A stretch of DNA of 64,000 nucleotides from Nitrosospira sp. 56-18 (lineage in GTDB: Bacteria > Pseudomonadota > Gammaproteobacteria > Burkholderiales > Nitrosomonadaceae). Shown piece by piece: positions 50,235-59,750 of the stretch; position 1 is the stretch's first letter, and each line of letters starts with the position of its first letter. Under the pieces are notes generated by a model that saw nothing but the letters and a program-made list of their open reading frames with translations, made no database searches and was not told the DNA's origin. The stretch covers positions 62,001 through 126,000 of the forward strand of contig MKVR01000002.1 of the NCBI GenBank assembly GCA_001899235.1, in the 5' to 3' direction. The position numbers were made by a program, and so were the translations under genes.

Positions 50235-52322
50235 ATGAATATCAAAAATTTCACCAAGCTTACCAATTTTGCTCTGCCGCTGCTGCTGCTGACCATGGGC
50301 GTGCTGGTATTTCATTCCCTGAGCATTCGTGAAGATATTACGGAAAATGAACGGCACCGCTACAAGGCGCTGCTGCTCGCCAATGAACTGCTGCAAAGCT
50401 CCGATGACCTCACCAGCATGGCCCGCGCCTATGTGATCACCGGCGCTCCCATCTACCGGCTTTATTTCCAGCAGATACTCGACATCCGGGCTGGAAAAAA
50501 ACCGCGGCCGCTCAATTATTCCGCTACCTACTGGCATCTTGCCGCCGCCGGAAAACCGCCTACGGTCGAGCACGTCGAAGCAATCTCGCTGGATGAAATG
50601 TTTCGGCGCTCGCACTTTCGCGAGGAGGAATACGACCTTCTGCACCGCGCGCTGGAGAATTCCAACCAACTGGTCAACTTTGAAAAACGGGCGTTTGACG
50701 TCGCGGAAGGCCTGTCCGACGACGGACGCGGCGACCCGGTAAAAGAAAAGCCCGATCGGGAACTGGCGATACAAATGCTCGTCGGGCCGGAATATCTCGC
50801 CGGGAAAGCGGCCATCATGGAGCCGATACAGAAATTCATAGAGATGTTCAGCAGTCGCATGGAAACCCAGGCGAACCTGGGAGTAGCACGGCTCGAACGC
50901 CAGATCATTTTTGAAATGGCGGTCATTTTCGTTGCGCTTATCGCCACCATCGCCATCATTTTTTATACCCGCCTAGGCATACTGCAACCGCTGGCGGAGC
51001 TCGCCCGCCAAGTGGCGGGGATCACGAGAGGAGCTCGCCCGAACCGTTATGGCGAGCCCACTGAAAACGAAGTCGCCAAGCTGGGTGAAGCATTGGCGTT
51101 GGCCGACGCGGAGAAACGTCAGCTTCTCGAAAACGAGCGTATCGCGCGTAACGAGGCGGAACGGGCAAGCCGGCTCAAGGACGAATTCCTGGCCACCCTC
51201 TCCCACGAGCTCAGGACGCCGCTGAACGCGATCCTGGGCTGGGCTCAGCTCATCCTGAGCGGGAACATGAAACCGGAGGACGTGCACCGGGGCCTCGAAA
51301 CCATAGAACGCAACGCACGCGCGCAGAACAAGCTCATCGAAGATCTGCTGGAGATGAGCAGCATCATCTCCGGAAAAGTAAGGCTCGAGATGAGGGAAGT
51401 GGACGTGATTGACCTGGTCAGGGCCGCGATTGAGTCGGTCAATCCTACTGCACAGGCCAAAGGTATCGCTCTATCGGCAAAAATCGGCTGCCGGCACGGC
51501 CTTATCTGGGGCGATCACAACCGGCTGCAGCAGATATTCTGGAATATCCTCTCAAACAGCATAAAGTTCACTCCAAAGGGCGGCGGGATAGAAGTTTTGG
51601 CCGAGCGGGCGGGTTCCTACCTGGAAATCAAAATCAACGACTCGGGCCTGGGAATCGCCCCTGATTTCATGCCCTATGTGTTTGATCGTTTCCGCCAGGC
51701 GGACCCCTCCCTGACCCGCCAGTTCGGCGGCCTTGGCCTGGGACTTGCCATCGTCAAGCAACTGGTGGAGCTCCACGGAGGAATGATCAAAGCGGAAAGC
51801 GAAGGCGTGGGAAAGGGAGCGACCTTCACCGTATGCCTTCCGCTGGCAAGCACGGGCGGCAATACGCGGGACAGGGAGAATGAAGCTGTTCTCAAACCCG
51901 GCGTTCAGGTAGCCAGCAACCTCATGCTCGCTGGAGTGCACGTGCTGGTGGTCGATGATGAGCTGGATTCGCTCGAACTTATCAAGGGAATACTGACCAG
52001 ATGCCATGCAAGCGTATTCACGGCTGCCAGCGCTAGCGAAGCATTGCGGCGCCTCGAAACCATATGGCCGGATGTCATGGTCAGCGACATCGGCATGCCG
52101 GAAAAAAACGGATATCAGCTCATGCAGGAAGTGAGGAATCTTCCTGAGGAGAAAGGCAGAACCATTCCCGCCATTGCGCTTACGGCATTTGCCCGGCCGG
52201 AAGACCGGACCAGGGCGATCGAGGCGGGCTTCCAGCTCCACCTCACCAAGCCTGTCGAAGCGCTTGAGCTGATCAATGCCATACGCGGGTTAACGAGACA
52301 TCCTGAGCCAGGTAAAAATTAG
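50235..52322 (+). CDS. Membrane hybrid histidine kinase / response regulator
   Basis: A protein of about 695 residues. It has an N-terminal membrane helix (FALPLLLLTMGVLVFHSL), a periplasmic region of about 180 residues, a second helix (IIFEMAVIFVALIATIAIIF) and HAMP. The HisKA domain has the phospho-acceptor His in ATLSHELRTPLN. The ATPase domain carries the N box WNILSNSIKFTPKGG and the G boxes DSGLGIAP and GLGLGLAIVK. A C-terminal receiver has DDE and the acceptor Asp in VSDIGMPEKNG. No DNA-binding output is present. The signal is unknown. Confidence 0.93.
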   Translation: MNIKNFTKLTNFALPLLLLTMGVLVFHSLSIREDITENERHRYKALLLANELLQSSDDLTSMARAYVITGAPIYRLYFQQILDIRAGKKPRPLNYSATYWHLAAAGKPPTVEHVEAISLDEMFRRSHFREEEYDLLHRALENSNQLVNFEKRAFDVAEGLSDDGRGDPVKEKPDRELAIQMLVGPEYLAGKAAIMEPIQKFIEMFSSRMETQANLGVARLERQIIFEMAVIFVALIATIAIIFYTRLGILQPLAELARQVAGITRGARPNRYGEPTENEVAKLGEALALADAEKRQLLENERIARNEAERASRLKDEFLATLSHELRTPLNAILGWAQLILSGNMKPEDVHRGLETIERNARAQNKLIEDLLEMSSIISGKVRLEMREVDVIDLVRAAIESVNPTAQAKGIALSAKIGCRHGLIWGDHNRLQQIFWNILSNSIKFTPKGGGIEVLAERAGSYLEIKINDSGLGIAPDFMPYVFDRFRQADPSLTRQFGGLGLGLAIVKQLVELHGGMIKAESEGVGKGATFTVCLPLASTGGNTRDRENEAVLKPGVQVASNLMLAGVHVLVVDDELDSLELIKGILTRCHASVFTAASASEALRRLETIWPDVMVSDIGMPEKNGYQLMQEVRNLPEEKGRTIPAIALTAFARPEDRTRAIEAGFQLHLTKPVEALELINAIRGLTRHPEPGKN

Positions 52323-52384
52323 CTGAAGGCAGCGTGCAAGACGCTCTGAAGACGATCTTAGGACGCCCTGTTTTCCGTAGCCAG

Positions 52385-53656
52385 TCAAAAATTGTTGACG
52401 ATGATCTTGCCCCCGGAAATAACCAGATCAGGATATTCCAGAATTTTCGGGTTGCGAGTGGGATCGCCCTTCACTGCGATGATGTCGGCCGGAGCACCCT
52501 GCTGCAAAGTACCCAGTAGCGGCAGATCCAGTTGCTGGCCCGCTTTCGATGTCGCGGCGCGCAGGACGTCGATCGGTCCCATCTTTCCCATCTGCATCAT
52601 GTAAAGAAGTTCCTGCGCGTCGATGCCCCTGGGGATATCGGGATGCGCAATTTCCGCGCCATACAGGAGTTGCCCCCCCAGACCCGTCCAGATGCCTGCA
52701 TTGCCCGCAACACCGGAGCACCTGGACAACGTATCCAGCGTGGTGACGATCCTTACATTTTGCGCCACCGCCTTTTTCAACAGTGATTCAGGAATGGGGT
52801 CGCAAGGCACATGGGCCCATTCATCCACACCCGCGTCGATGGCTATTCGCGCACCCCGCTCCTCCGCGATGTGCGCCGTCACCTTTCGATTGTTCCTGTG
52901 CGCTTCATCCACGATCGCCTTCACTATGTTTTCCGGCAATAGCGGCCACGCCGATTTCGGATGGAAAGCATGGTGGGCATGCTGGGGATGGGCATGCGCA
53001 GGTTTTGCGCCGGCATGGCCGTGATCGCCATGATCATGACCGGCGCCATGCCCGGATGACCAGGGCGCCCCTGCTTCGCCACCGGGTTCCAGCGCGATTT
53101 TAATGACGACAGCCCCGCCGCGAACAAGATCGCGAACGGTTGCCCGCGCTTCTTTCTCCGTGGAAACGGCCACGGCAATATCCGCGTCCTCCCCCAGCAT
53201 GGGGATGGGATAACCTCCCGGTGCGGTGATAATCGGCCCGGATGTCAGCACGCGCAGACTCCCGTCGCCGCCATACGGCTTATGCAGAGGCCCTCCCACA
53301 TCCCGGATCGTCGTGATTCCATGCTTCAGCACGGTATCCGGGGGAACATGCTGAAATGCGAGATGCGCATGCAATTCAATGAAACCCGGCAGCAGCGTGG
53401 CGTCCCCCAGGTCAATGACTTTTGCATGGCTGGATCCGAAGGATTCACGCGGACCGATTCGCGCCACCTTTCCATTTACCAGCAATACCGACGTATCGGC
53501 CCTGATGTTATCGCCATCGAAGACCCGCGCGGCGTGCAAAATAATGGATTCATGATCCGCTTCCTGCGCCATGCCTGGAGGTGAAATAAAAACGGCCATC
53601 GCCAGGACCAGGCATGGCATGATCCGGCTGATCGGTTCGAAGTGCATATTCATCAT
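52385..53656 (-). CDS. Exported amidohydrolase with His-rich insert
   Basis: A 423-residue amidohydrolase-superfamily protein with a signal peptide (cleavage near GMA-QE). Metal-site residues include His96-X-His98 (FIELHAHLA), Lys186 (VVIKIAL) and His in VTAHIAEE. It resembles imidazolonepropionase-like amidohydrolases. Residues 203-232 are an insert with 11 His in 30. It is last in a unit after the GH88-like gene, 9 bases apart. Substrate unknown. Confidence 0.85.
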   Translation of the reverse strand: MMNMHFEPISRIMPCLVLAMAVFISPPGMAQEADHESIILHAARVFDGDNIRADTSVLLVNGKVARIGPRESFGSSHAKVIDLGDATLLPGFIELHAHLAFQHVPPDTVLKHGITTIRDVGGPLHKPYGGDGSLRVLTSGPIITAPGGYPIPMLGEDADIAVAVSTEKEARATVRDLVRGGAVVIKIALEPGGEAGAPWSSGHGAGHDHGDHGHAGAKPAHAHPQHAHHAFHPKSAWPLLPENIVKAIVDEAHRNNRKVTAHIAEERGARIAIDAGVDEWAHVPCDPIPESLLKKAVAQNVRIVTTLDTLSRCSGVAGNAGIWTGLGGQLLYGAEIAHPDIPRGIDAQELLYMMQMGKMGPIDVLRAATSKAGQQLDLPLLGTLQQGAPADIIAVKGDPTRNPKILEYPDLVISGGKIIVNNF

Positions 53657-53665
53657 TTCATTCCT

Positions 53666-54811
53666 TTAAAAGTGATTTGGGTCGCAAATGCCAGCAAGAA
53701 CCGAGACTGCCGCCATGAGAAAAAAACTTCCCCAGGCCGACTCGACCAGTTCATTCCTTCCTGGATGAGTTTTATAGCAGCAGCCCCGGAATATTCCTGG
53801 AGCCGGCTCGTCTCCACATCCGGCATGATCATTATTCCCGGCGAAGCCACTGAAATACCGGCTGCGGATGATTGCCGCAACTTGCCGCAAGGCCGCGTCA
53901 TGCCAGCGACCGCCATCCGGGGTCAGGTCAGCCAGGGAAAGCATCGCCAGGGACGCGATTACGGTTGACGAGGGATCGCGGGGCTGTGCCGGCTGGTTCA
54001 GCCGATCCGGAGGAAAGGGCGCCGGACGCGAATGCTTCCAGTACTCGCAGGCAGAGCGGGCATGGGTCAGATAAGGTTCTCCCCAACGTGCCGCCGCCCG
54101 CGTCAACCCCAGCATGGCCCACGCCTGGCCGCGAGACCATGCGCCAGCATAATCAACCGGCCTGAAACCACCATCCTGGAAGCAGGCACCGGCATGAAAC
54201 GCGCCGCCATGGGCATGGCAGACGGCCAGCAGGGTGTCTGCATGACAACGGGCTATATGGCGATAAGCGGCATGCTCGCTGTGGTCCAGCAACTGGATCA
54301 GGGCGGCAAGCGTATCTATCGTTACTCGCTGGTTTCCCTCGCTTCCGCCGCCCATCCCGGTGCCAAGCGGGATGCAATCCATTTGCGGATCATAGGAAGC
54401 GGCAGTGGCGGCTGCAGCTTCCCTGGCCAGTTCCCGTGCGTCGATATCACCGAACCAGAGATCGCCAAGGGAAGCGCCATACCAGAAGATCAGGCTGCGG
54501 TTGATGGAATCGGCATCGATTTTCGAGGATAGGCGCCTGCAGATATCGGATGCCTTGCGCCTGTCCGGCGCGGCCCCGGTTATCCGCGACCGCAACCACC
54601 ACCAGCCGCCCCAGAATCCGCCGACCCAGGAACCTCCCATGGAAGTAGCCCACTGGCCGGCACTCCCCGGCGAGTAAAGGGGAAAGCCGTCGGCGCAACA
54701 CGAATCGATGGCATCCATGCGGCGGATCATCAGTTCAAGTGCATGCACCATCTCCTTGCGGCTCAGCAGCGGCGTGTCCGCACTGCCAGCCTTCTCCTCT
54801 AAAATATGCAT
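53666..54811 (-). CDS. GH88/GH105-like glycoside hydrolase
   Basis: A 381-residue (alpha/alpha)6-barrel protein that resembles unsaturated glucuronyl/rhamnogalacturonyl hydrolases: GGSWVGGFWGGWWWLRSRIT, PVDYAGAWSRGQAWAMLGLT and PSSTVIASLAMLSLA. Asp residues in SYDPQMD and DYAGAWSRG are candidates for catalysis. No signal peptide is evident. It sits between an outer-membrane channel and an amidohydrolase gene, which suggests handling of an acidic saccharide. Confidence 0.8.
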   Translation of the reverse strand: MHILEEKAGSADTPLLSRKEMVHALELMIRRMDAIDSCCADGFPLYSPGSAGQWATSMGGSWVGGFWGGWWWLRSRITGAAPDRRKASDICRRLSSKIDADSINRSLIFWYGASLGDLWFGDIDARELAREAAAATAASYDPQMDCIPLGTGMGGGSEGNQRVTIDTLAALIQLLDHSEHAAYRHIARCHADTLLAVCHAHGGAFHAGACFQDGGFRPVDYAGAWSRGQAWAMLGLTRAAARWGEPYLTHARSACEYWKHSRPAPFPPDRLNQPAQPRDPSSTVIASLAMLSLADLTPDGGRWHDAALRQVAAIIRSRYFSGFAGNNDHAGCGDEPAPGIFRGCCYKTHPGRNELVESAWGSFFLMAAVSVLAGICDPNHF

Positions 54812-54824
54812 GGATAATATTTCC

Positions 54825-56321
54825 TCAGAAGACCAGATTGAAATCGATGTAGATCATGTCGATATCCTTTTTCCCTTGATAGATATTCTTGACGACATCG
54901 CCGCCGAAAGCATGCCCATAATAGAATCTCCATGACAATTGCTTGTTGAGCGTGTGTGTGAAACTGATATCCACCAATTGGCCCACATCGCTTTTGCCGC
55001 TGGAAGGCCTGCCTGAATAGCCGAATGCTCCCGAGCGCGATGTCGGTCCCAATCCGCCGTAAAACAGGTCGCCCGCATTATTGAGCGACAGGTGATGCGC
55101 ATCGATGGTTACACGGGTTTGCGCAGTGGGCGATACGATCATCTGAACATAAGCATCCTGCAGATTCATCAGGTTGTAGAAGGGCAGCTTGGCATAGGCG
55201 CGCCCGCTGGGAAGAGCCGTAAAGAAAGTTCTATGTTTATCGTCCTTCGCATTATTGTCGCCCGAGCTCAGGAAATAGAGCGCGCGCAGCCATGGCCTGA
55301 AAGGGAGTTTCGTCCACTGGTAACCGGCCTCGGCAGCGATCGCCCAGGCCTGATGATCCTGGTTGGTCCAATCGCCGAACTGGTAGGCTCCCCACAATAA
55401 TGCATCCATGCTTCCAGCATCCCTTTGCTGAAGGGTCAGCAGATGCGCCCCCAGGGTGTGGATATTCAGTTTCTGGCTATTCAGCCAGGGCCGATCCGTG
55501 CCGGCCCGGTTGTCTATCACCTGGGTATTACGCTTGTCGTCGTAATTCAAATAGAAAAGCCGGCCTTCGGTTCCGGGCAGCAAAGTGTCTTTCTTGCTGG
55601 TGAGCGCGGCATAAAAAAGGTTGATATCGCCGATTTCATCCTGTCCCTGGACGGTAAACCCGCCCTGGGTGGGACGAATGCCGGTCACCGTCATATTGAA
55701 ACCCGGTTGATCATAAACTGAGCTGAAGCCGTCGAAGCTTCGCCCCACATGAACCACATTCGATGCGAGGAGGCGTTGCGCGATGCGCGCCCTTTTTATT
55801 CCATCGAATTTGTCCACGCCGGTTCTGTATTCCATTCCATCCATGAATTCGAACCGGCCAATCTTCAGGAATGCTCCCGGCAGGCCCAGGGAATCGAATT
55901 TGAAGTCGAGGTAGGCCTGCCTCAGGAAAACGTTACTGGCGTTGGTGGCCTGATTCGCCAGAAAATAAGCACCACCCAGCCCCAGCGGCCCGCCGGGAGA
56001 AGCCACGGCGTTATCGGGCAGCCCGTATAGACCGATATATTGGGCCTGCGCATAACCATCGACATAGGGAGTAGTCAACAATGCGCCGAATCTGGCGCGT
56101 ACCGACCATAAGTCGTAGGCATTATTATTGTTTATCGCTGGACTGGGCCGGAAGTAATCCCACGCCTCGTAGCTGCCATAAAGCTCTCCCGTAAGGCGCA
56201 GGTGCGGATGGATCTGGCCCAGGGAAGATCTGCCTTCTTCCGCGCCGGGGGTGCCGTGAATTAGCAGCATGAAGCCTATTCCCATCCAAAGAATGAGCCG
56301 CTTTAATCGCTTCACGCGCAT
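54825..56321 (-). CDS. Alginate-export (AlgE-type) outer-membrane channel
   Basis: A protein of about 498 residues with a signal peptide (LILWMGIGFMLLIHGTPGAE) and a beta-barrel of the alginate-export family: DLWSVRARFGALLTTPYVDG, YLDFKFDSLGLPGAFLKIGR and ending DMIYIDFNLVF. It would let an anionic polysaccharide or oligosaccharide cross the outer membrane. It is first of three minus-strand genes. ATG 56321 is preferred to an upstream GTG at 56339. Confidence 0.85.
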   Translation of the reverse strand: MRVKRLKRLILWMGIGFMLLIHGTPGAEEGRSSLGQIHPHLRLTGELYGSYEAWDYFRPSPAINNNNAYDLWSVRARFGALLTTPYVDGYAQAQYIGLYGLPDNAVASPGGPLGLGGAYFLANQATNASNVFLRQAYLDFKFDSLGLPGAFLKIGRFEFMDGMEYRTGVDKFDGIKRARIAQRLLASNVVHVGRSFDGFSSVYDQPGFNMTVTGIRPTQGGFTVQGQDEIGDINLFYAALTSKKDTLLPGTEGRLFYLNYDDKRNTQVIDNRAGTDRPWLNSQKLNIHTLGAHLLTLQQRDAGSMDALLWGAYQFGDWTNQDHQAWAIAAEAGYQWTKLPFRPWLRALYFLSSGDNNAKDDKHRTFFTALPSGRAYAKLPFYNLMNLQDAYVQMIVSPTAQTRVTIDAHHLSLNNAGDLFYGGLGPTSRSGAFGYSGRPSSGKSDVGQLVDISFTHTLNKQLSWRFYYGHAFGGDVVKNIYQGKKDIDMIYIDFNLVF

Positions 56322-56386
56322 GCGCTCAAATTCTTCCACGTGGCCGATCCTGCTTCCCGTTTAGAAAAATCCGGTATCATAAAATC

Positions 56387-57184
56387 ATGGACCTGGTCTC
56401 CTCGAAGGATGGCACATCCATCGCCTGCTGGCACAGCGGCGCGGGAGAGCGCCTGCTGCTCGTGCACGGCACCTCCGGCGACCATCTGGCATGGACCCCT
56501 GTATTGCCCGCGCTTGAACGCCATTTCGAGGTGTGGACCCTCGATCGGCGCGGCCGCGGGCAAAGCGGCGATGCCCAGGGTTATGCGTTCGAACGCGAGT
56601 GCGAAGATGTCACCGCGGTCATGGACGCCATCGGGGGGACGGTGCATCTGCTCGGGCATTCCTTCGGAGGACTCTGCGCCCTGGAAGCAGCACTCCTGGC
56701 TCCCGGCATCGGCAAGCTCATACTCTATGAACCCCCCATCTCATTGGCAGGCAGTGGCTGGTCTCCCGCACTCGATGCGAAATTCGAAGCCCTGCTGGAA
56801 GCAGGCGAGCGGGAAGAAGTCCTGCTGCTTTTTTTTCGCAAGATCGTCAAAATGCCTCCCCATGAGATTGCCGCCATGCGGGCTGGTGTGCACTGGCCTG
56901 AACGAATTGCCGAGGCGCATACCATTCATCGCGAATTGCGCGGGATCGATCGCTATGTCTTTACGCCCCAACGGTTTCATCGCCTCAAAACTCCGGTTTT
57001 GCTCCTGCTTGGCGGCGAAAGCCCGCCCCGCCGCCGCCATATTGCGGAAATGCTTCACCGGGCGCTCCCCTCCAGCCGGATCAGGATCCTGCAGGGGCAA
57101 CAACATGGCGCGATAAGGACTGCGCCCGATCTGTTTGTCGATGCAGTGGTCCATTTTCTGGGTATCCAGGCAAGCGAGCGCTAG
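56387..57184 (+). CDS. Alpha/beta hydrolase
   Basis: A 265-residue alpha/beta-fold hydrolase. The oxyanion region is LLLVHGTSGDHLAW, the nucleophile elbow LLGHSFGGLCALEA (Ser), with an Asp in the LLLLGGESPP region less clear and a late His in GQQHGAI. Family substrates are diverse. Its TAG stop overlaps that of the convergent MFS gene within CTAG. Confidence 0.88.
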   Translation: MDLVSSKDGTSIACWHSGAGERLLLVHGTSGDHLAWTPVLPALERHFEVWTLDRRGRGQSGDAQGYAFERECEDVTAVMDAIGGTVHLLGHSFGGLCALEAALLAPGIGKLILYEPPISLAGSGWSPALDAKFEALLEAGEREEVLLLFFRKIVKMPPHEIAAMRAGVHWPERIAEAHTIHRELRGIDRYVFTPQRFHRLKTPVLLLLGGESPPRRRHIAEMLHRALPSSRIRILQGQQHGAIRTAPDLFVDAVVHFLGIQASER

Positions 57185-58395
57185 GCGGCGCGCGTGGCTG
57201 CGCCTGGCATCCCCGCCGTGCGCCGGCGAGCCGATGCCAGTGCCAGCGACAGGATGCAACCGCATAAAAGCACGCCAATCAGCATAAGCCATCCCGGCTG
57301 CGGATCTCCCGAATGGCTCGATAAGGCGCCTCGAAGCGGAGGACCCAATGCGAAGCCGCCAAAGAAGGCAACCGAAATAAAACCGGATGCCGTGGTCACT
57401 GCGCCAAATGCCGCATCTCTTACCAGCATGCTCATCGCTATCGCATTGGTTCCCACAGCGGCAAGTCCCATGCCGATGGCCCCGGTCCATAGCCGCCAGT
57501 GGCTTTCGGGGCCCGCGTGCATCGTCACCGCCACCGAGCAGGCCGAAATGGCAATCAGCGCAAGCAGAAGCAGCGACTCATCCTTGAGTTTTGCTCCCAT
57601 GGGTGTCAGGACTATCCTGGAGAGCATTCCCATCGCGCCAAAAACCGCGATCAAGGTGCCGGCAAGGGAATGGGACATGCCTTGCAGGGCGCCAAAGGTT
57701 GGCAGAAACGTGACGAAAGCGGAGAGCGATATGCCAACGCAAAACTGGATGCCCATCAACCGCAGCAATAGCGGATTGGGCCTGGAGAAAGTGAAGCTCC
57801 CGCCGGTCTTGCCGTGTTTCCCGGGAGCGAAAAAAAGCGTGGCAACCAGGAATAGCATGGCTACCGGAGCAATTCCGCCGAACGCCGCGCGCCAGCCATA
57901 TTGAAACGCGATACCTGGCAGCGCCAGGCCTGCGAACAGGGCTGCGACCTGAACACCGGATTGCTTGAGTCCTACGACTCCTGCTTTTTTCTCTTTGGGA
58001 ATTCGCTCCCCGATCAGCAGATTGGTGACCGGATTGGCAAGGGCTTGGCCGATTCCGCAGATCGCTGCTGCCGCAACCAGCCCATGAAAGCTGTCGATCG
58101 ACGCAATCAGCATGAAGGCCAGCGCGATGGCGAGAAACAACGCCATCAGCGCATGGCGCGAGCCGAGCCGATCGACGATGGCGCCCGCCCAGAACGACAA
58201 TACGGCTGCCAGGCCGAATGAGCTCATTACCAGGTAACCGAGCAGCGCCGGATCAAATCCCAGGTCACGGCTGAGCATCGGTCCAAGCGTGCTGACGGCA
58301 TACAGCATCAGCATGGGCAGGGCCATTGCGGATACCAGGACGATCCGGAACAAAATATCGGCAGCCGGCATATGCAAGCGGGTCCAGCGGGACAT
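57181..58395 (-). CDS. MFS transporter, putative exporter of cluster product
   Basis: An MFS protein of about 404 residues with twelve predicted helices. It has the motif after helix 2 in modified form (WAGAIVDRLGSRHALM) and AAICGIGQALANPVTNLLIG. I chose ATG 58395, with GGAGG 9 bases upstream; longer starts run into low-quality sequence. It follows the acyl-CoA dehydrogenase gene by about 150 bases, so it probably exports the product of the upstream genes. Confidence 0.88.
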   Translation of the reverse strand: MSRWTRLHMPAADILFRIVLVSAMALPMLMLYAVSTLGPMLSRDLGFDPALLGYLVMSSFGLAAVLSFWAGAIVDRLGSRHALMALFLAIALAFMLIASIDSFHGLVAAAAICGIGQALANPVTNLLIGERIPKEKKAGVVGLKQSGVQVAALFAGLALPGIAFQYGWRAAFGGIAPVAMLFLVATLFFAPGKHGKTGGSFTFSRPNPLLLRLMGIQFCVGISLSAFVTFLPTFGALQGMSHSLAGTLIAVFGAMGMLSRIVLTPMGAKLKDESLLLLALIAISACSVAVTMHAGPESHWRLWTGAIGMGLAAVGTNAIAMSMLVRDAAFGAVTTASGFISVAFFGGFALGPPLRGALSSHSGDPQPGWLMLIGVLLCGCILSLALASARRRTAGMPGAATRAA

Positions 58396-58547
58396 TAGCG
58401 CCGACGCCTCCATCCTGGACCCGCGGTTGCCTGCTGATGCCGGCACATCTGCAAGAGCAACGGGGAATATGTATATATCATATCTTGTCTCCCCTGCGGG
58501 AGCATGGCTTCCGTAAAGGGTTGGGGTTGGAAAGTGCGGCAATCGGA

Positions 58548-59750
58548 TCAGGCAAAATGGTATGCATCCTGCTCTTTGTAGAAATCGATGAGCCGCCGGC
58601 CCACAGAGCTGATAAGCGACTCGTCGGTGCCGTCGAGGATGCGTGAGGTGCGCGCTATCCTGAAAATACCTGAAAGGGGAGTCAGGTCGCTGATGCCTTC
58701 CGCGCCGTATAGTTGCACCGCTGAATCCGAAGCAAGGCACAAGGCTTGCGATGCTGCCATCTTGGCGACATTGATTTCGACATCATCGGCACGCCGGGCA
58801 TCGACCCCCCTCGCGGCCACCCGGATCAGTTCACGGGCACCTGCAATGGCCTGATACGCGTTGGCAACGTGCTGCCGCACCAGCTGTTTCTCGGCTAATC
58901 GGGCGGATCTGCCGCGCCCGGAATGGATTCGGGCGCCCATCAGGTCGAAGCACCGCTGCGCCAGTCCCACCCAGTTCATGGCACGGAGCAATCGCCCCAT
59001 GCCCAGCCGTCGCTTCATCAAATCGATGCCGCTGCCGCGCGCCCCCAGGAGATGATCCTCGGGGACCCGCACGCCCCTGAAAGAAATTTCGCCCTGGCCC
59101 AGTGAGCGTCCCATCATGCTGATGGGGCGTTCGAACCGGAACCCCGGCGAATTGGTGGGAACGACAATCATGGAAAGGGCGTTGCCGAGCGCGGTGTCTT
59201 CGCCGGCCGTGCGCGCCAGAACAGTGATAAAAGTGGCCCGTTCGGCGTTGCCGACAAACCACTTTCCGCCATCGATTATCCAGTTGCCGCCGGACAGGCG
59301 TGCGAAAGTCGTTATCAGGCCGGGAAACGACCCGCCATGCTCCGGCTCTGTCATTCCGTAGCCGGGAATGGCCTCTCCCGCCACCATGGGTTCCAGAAAG
59401 CGCCTGCGGATTTCATCCGTACCGAATTCCAGGAGCATATGCGCATCGAGTGCGGTATGGCCGCCAAAGATTGCTCCGGAGTATTCCGTACGCCCCTCCT
59501 GTTCGGCGACGATCAGATAGTCTTCGAGCGAGACGATTTTGCCGCCGTGGGAGAAGGGGTAAAACAACCCCCAGAGTCCGGCATGCCTGGCCTTCTCGAT
59601 CAGCTCCGACTGCAGCCGCGATGATGCTTCGCCGTCTTGGGCAAGGCGCGCCTCATTGGGTATGATTGTTTCATCCACGAACTTTCGCATCTCGATGGAG
59701 AGCGATCTGGCCAGCGCGGTATGGTCTGATTTGTTATAGGCTTGCGGCAT
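58548..59750 (-). CDS. Acyl-CoA dehydrogenase family protein
   Basis: A 400-residue FAD flavoprotein of the acyl-CoA dehydrogenase family. FAD-binding motifs include MTEPEHGGSF and NWIIDGGKWFVGNAERATFI. The end of the active-site loop reads RTSRILDGTDESL, with Asp in place of the usual catalytic Glu of YEGT, as in ACAD10/11-like members. It begins in a TGATG overlap with the AMP-ligase gene. It may oxidise the acyl substrate of the cluster. Confidence 0.9.
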   Translation of the reverse strand: MPQAYNKSDHTALARSLSIEMRKFVDETIIPNEARLAQDGEASSRLQSELIEKARHAGLWGLFYPFSHGGKIVSLEDYLIVAEQEGRTEYSGAIFGGHTALDAHMLLEFGTDEIRRRFLEPMVAGEAIPGYGMTEPEHGGSFPGLITTFARLSGGNWIIDGGKWFVGNAERATFITVLARTAGEDTALGNALSMIVVPTNSPGFRFERPISMMGRSLGQGEISFRGVRVPEDHLLGARGSGIDLMKRRLGMGRLLRAMNWVGLAQRCFDLMGARIHSGRGRSARLAEKQLVRQHVANAYQAIAGARELIRVAARGVDARRADDVEINVAKMAASQALCLASDSAVQLYGAEGISDLTPLSGIFRIARTSRILDGTDESLISSVGRRLIDFYKEQDAYHFA

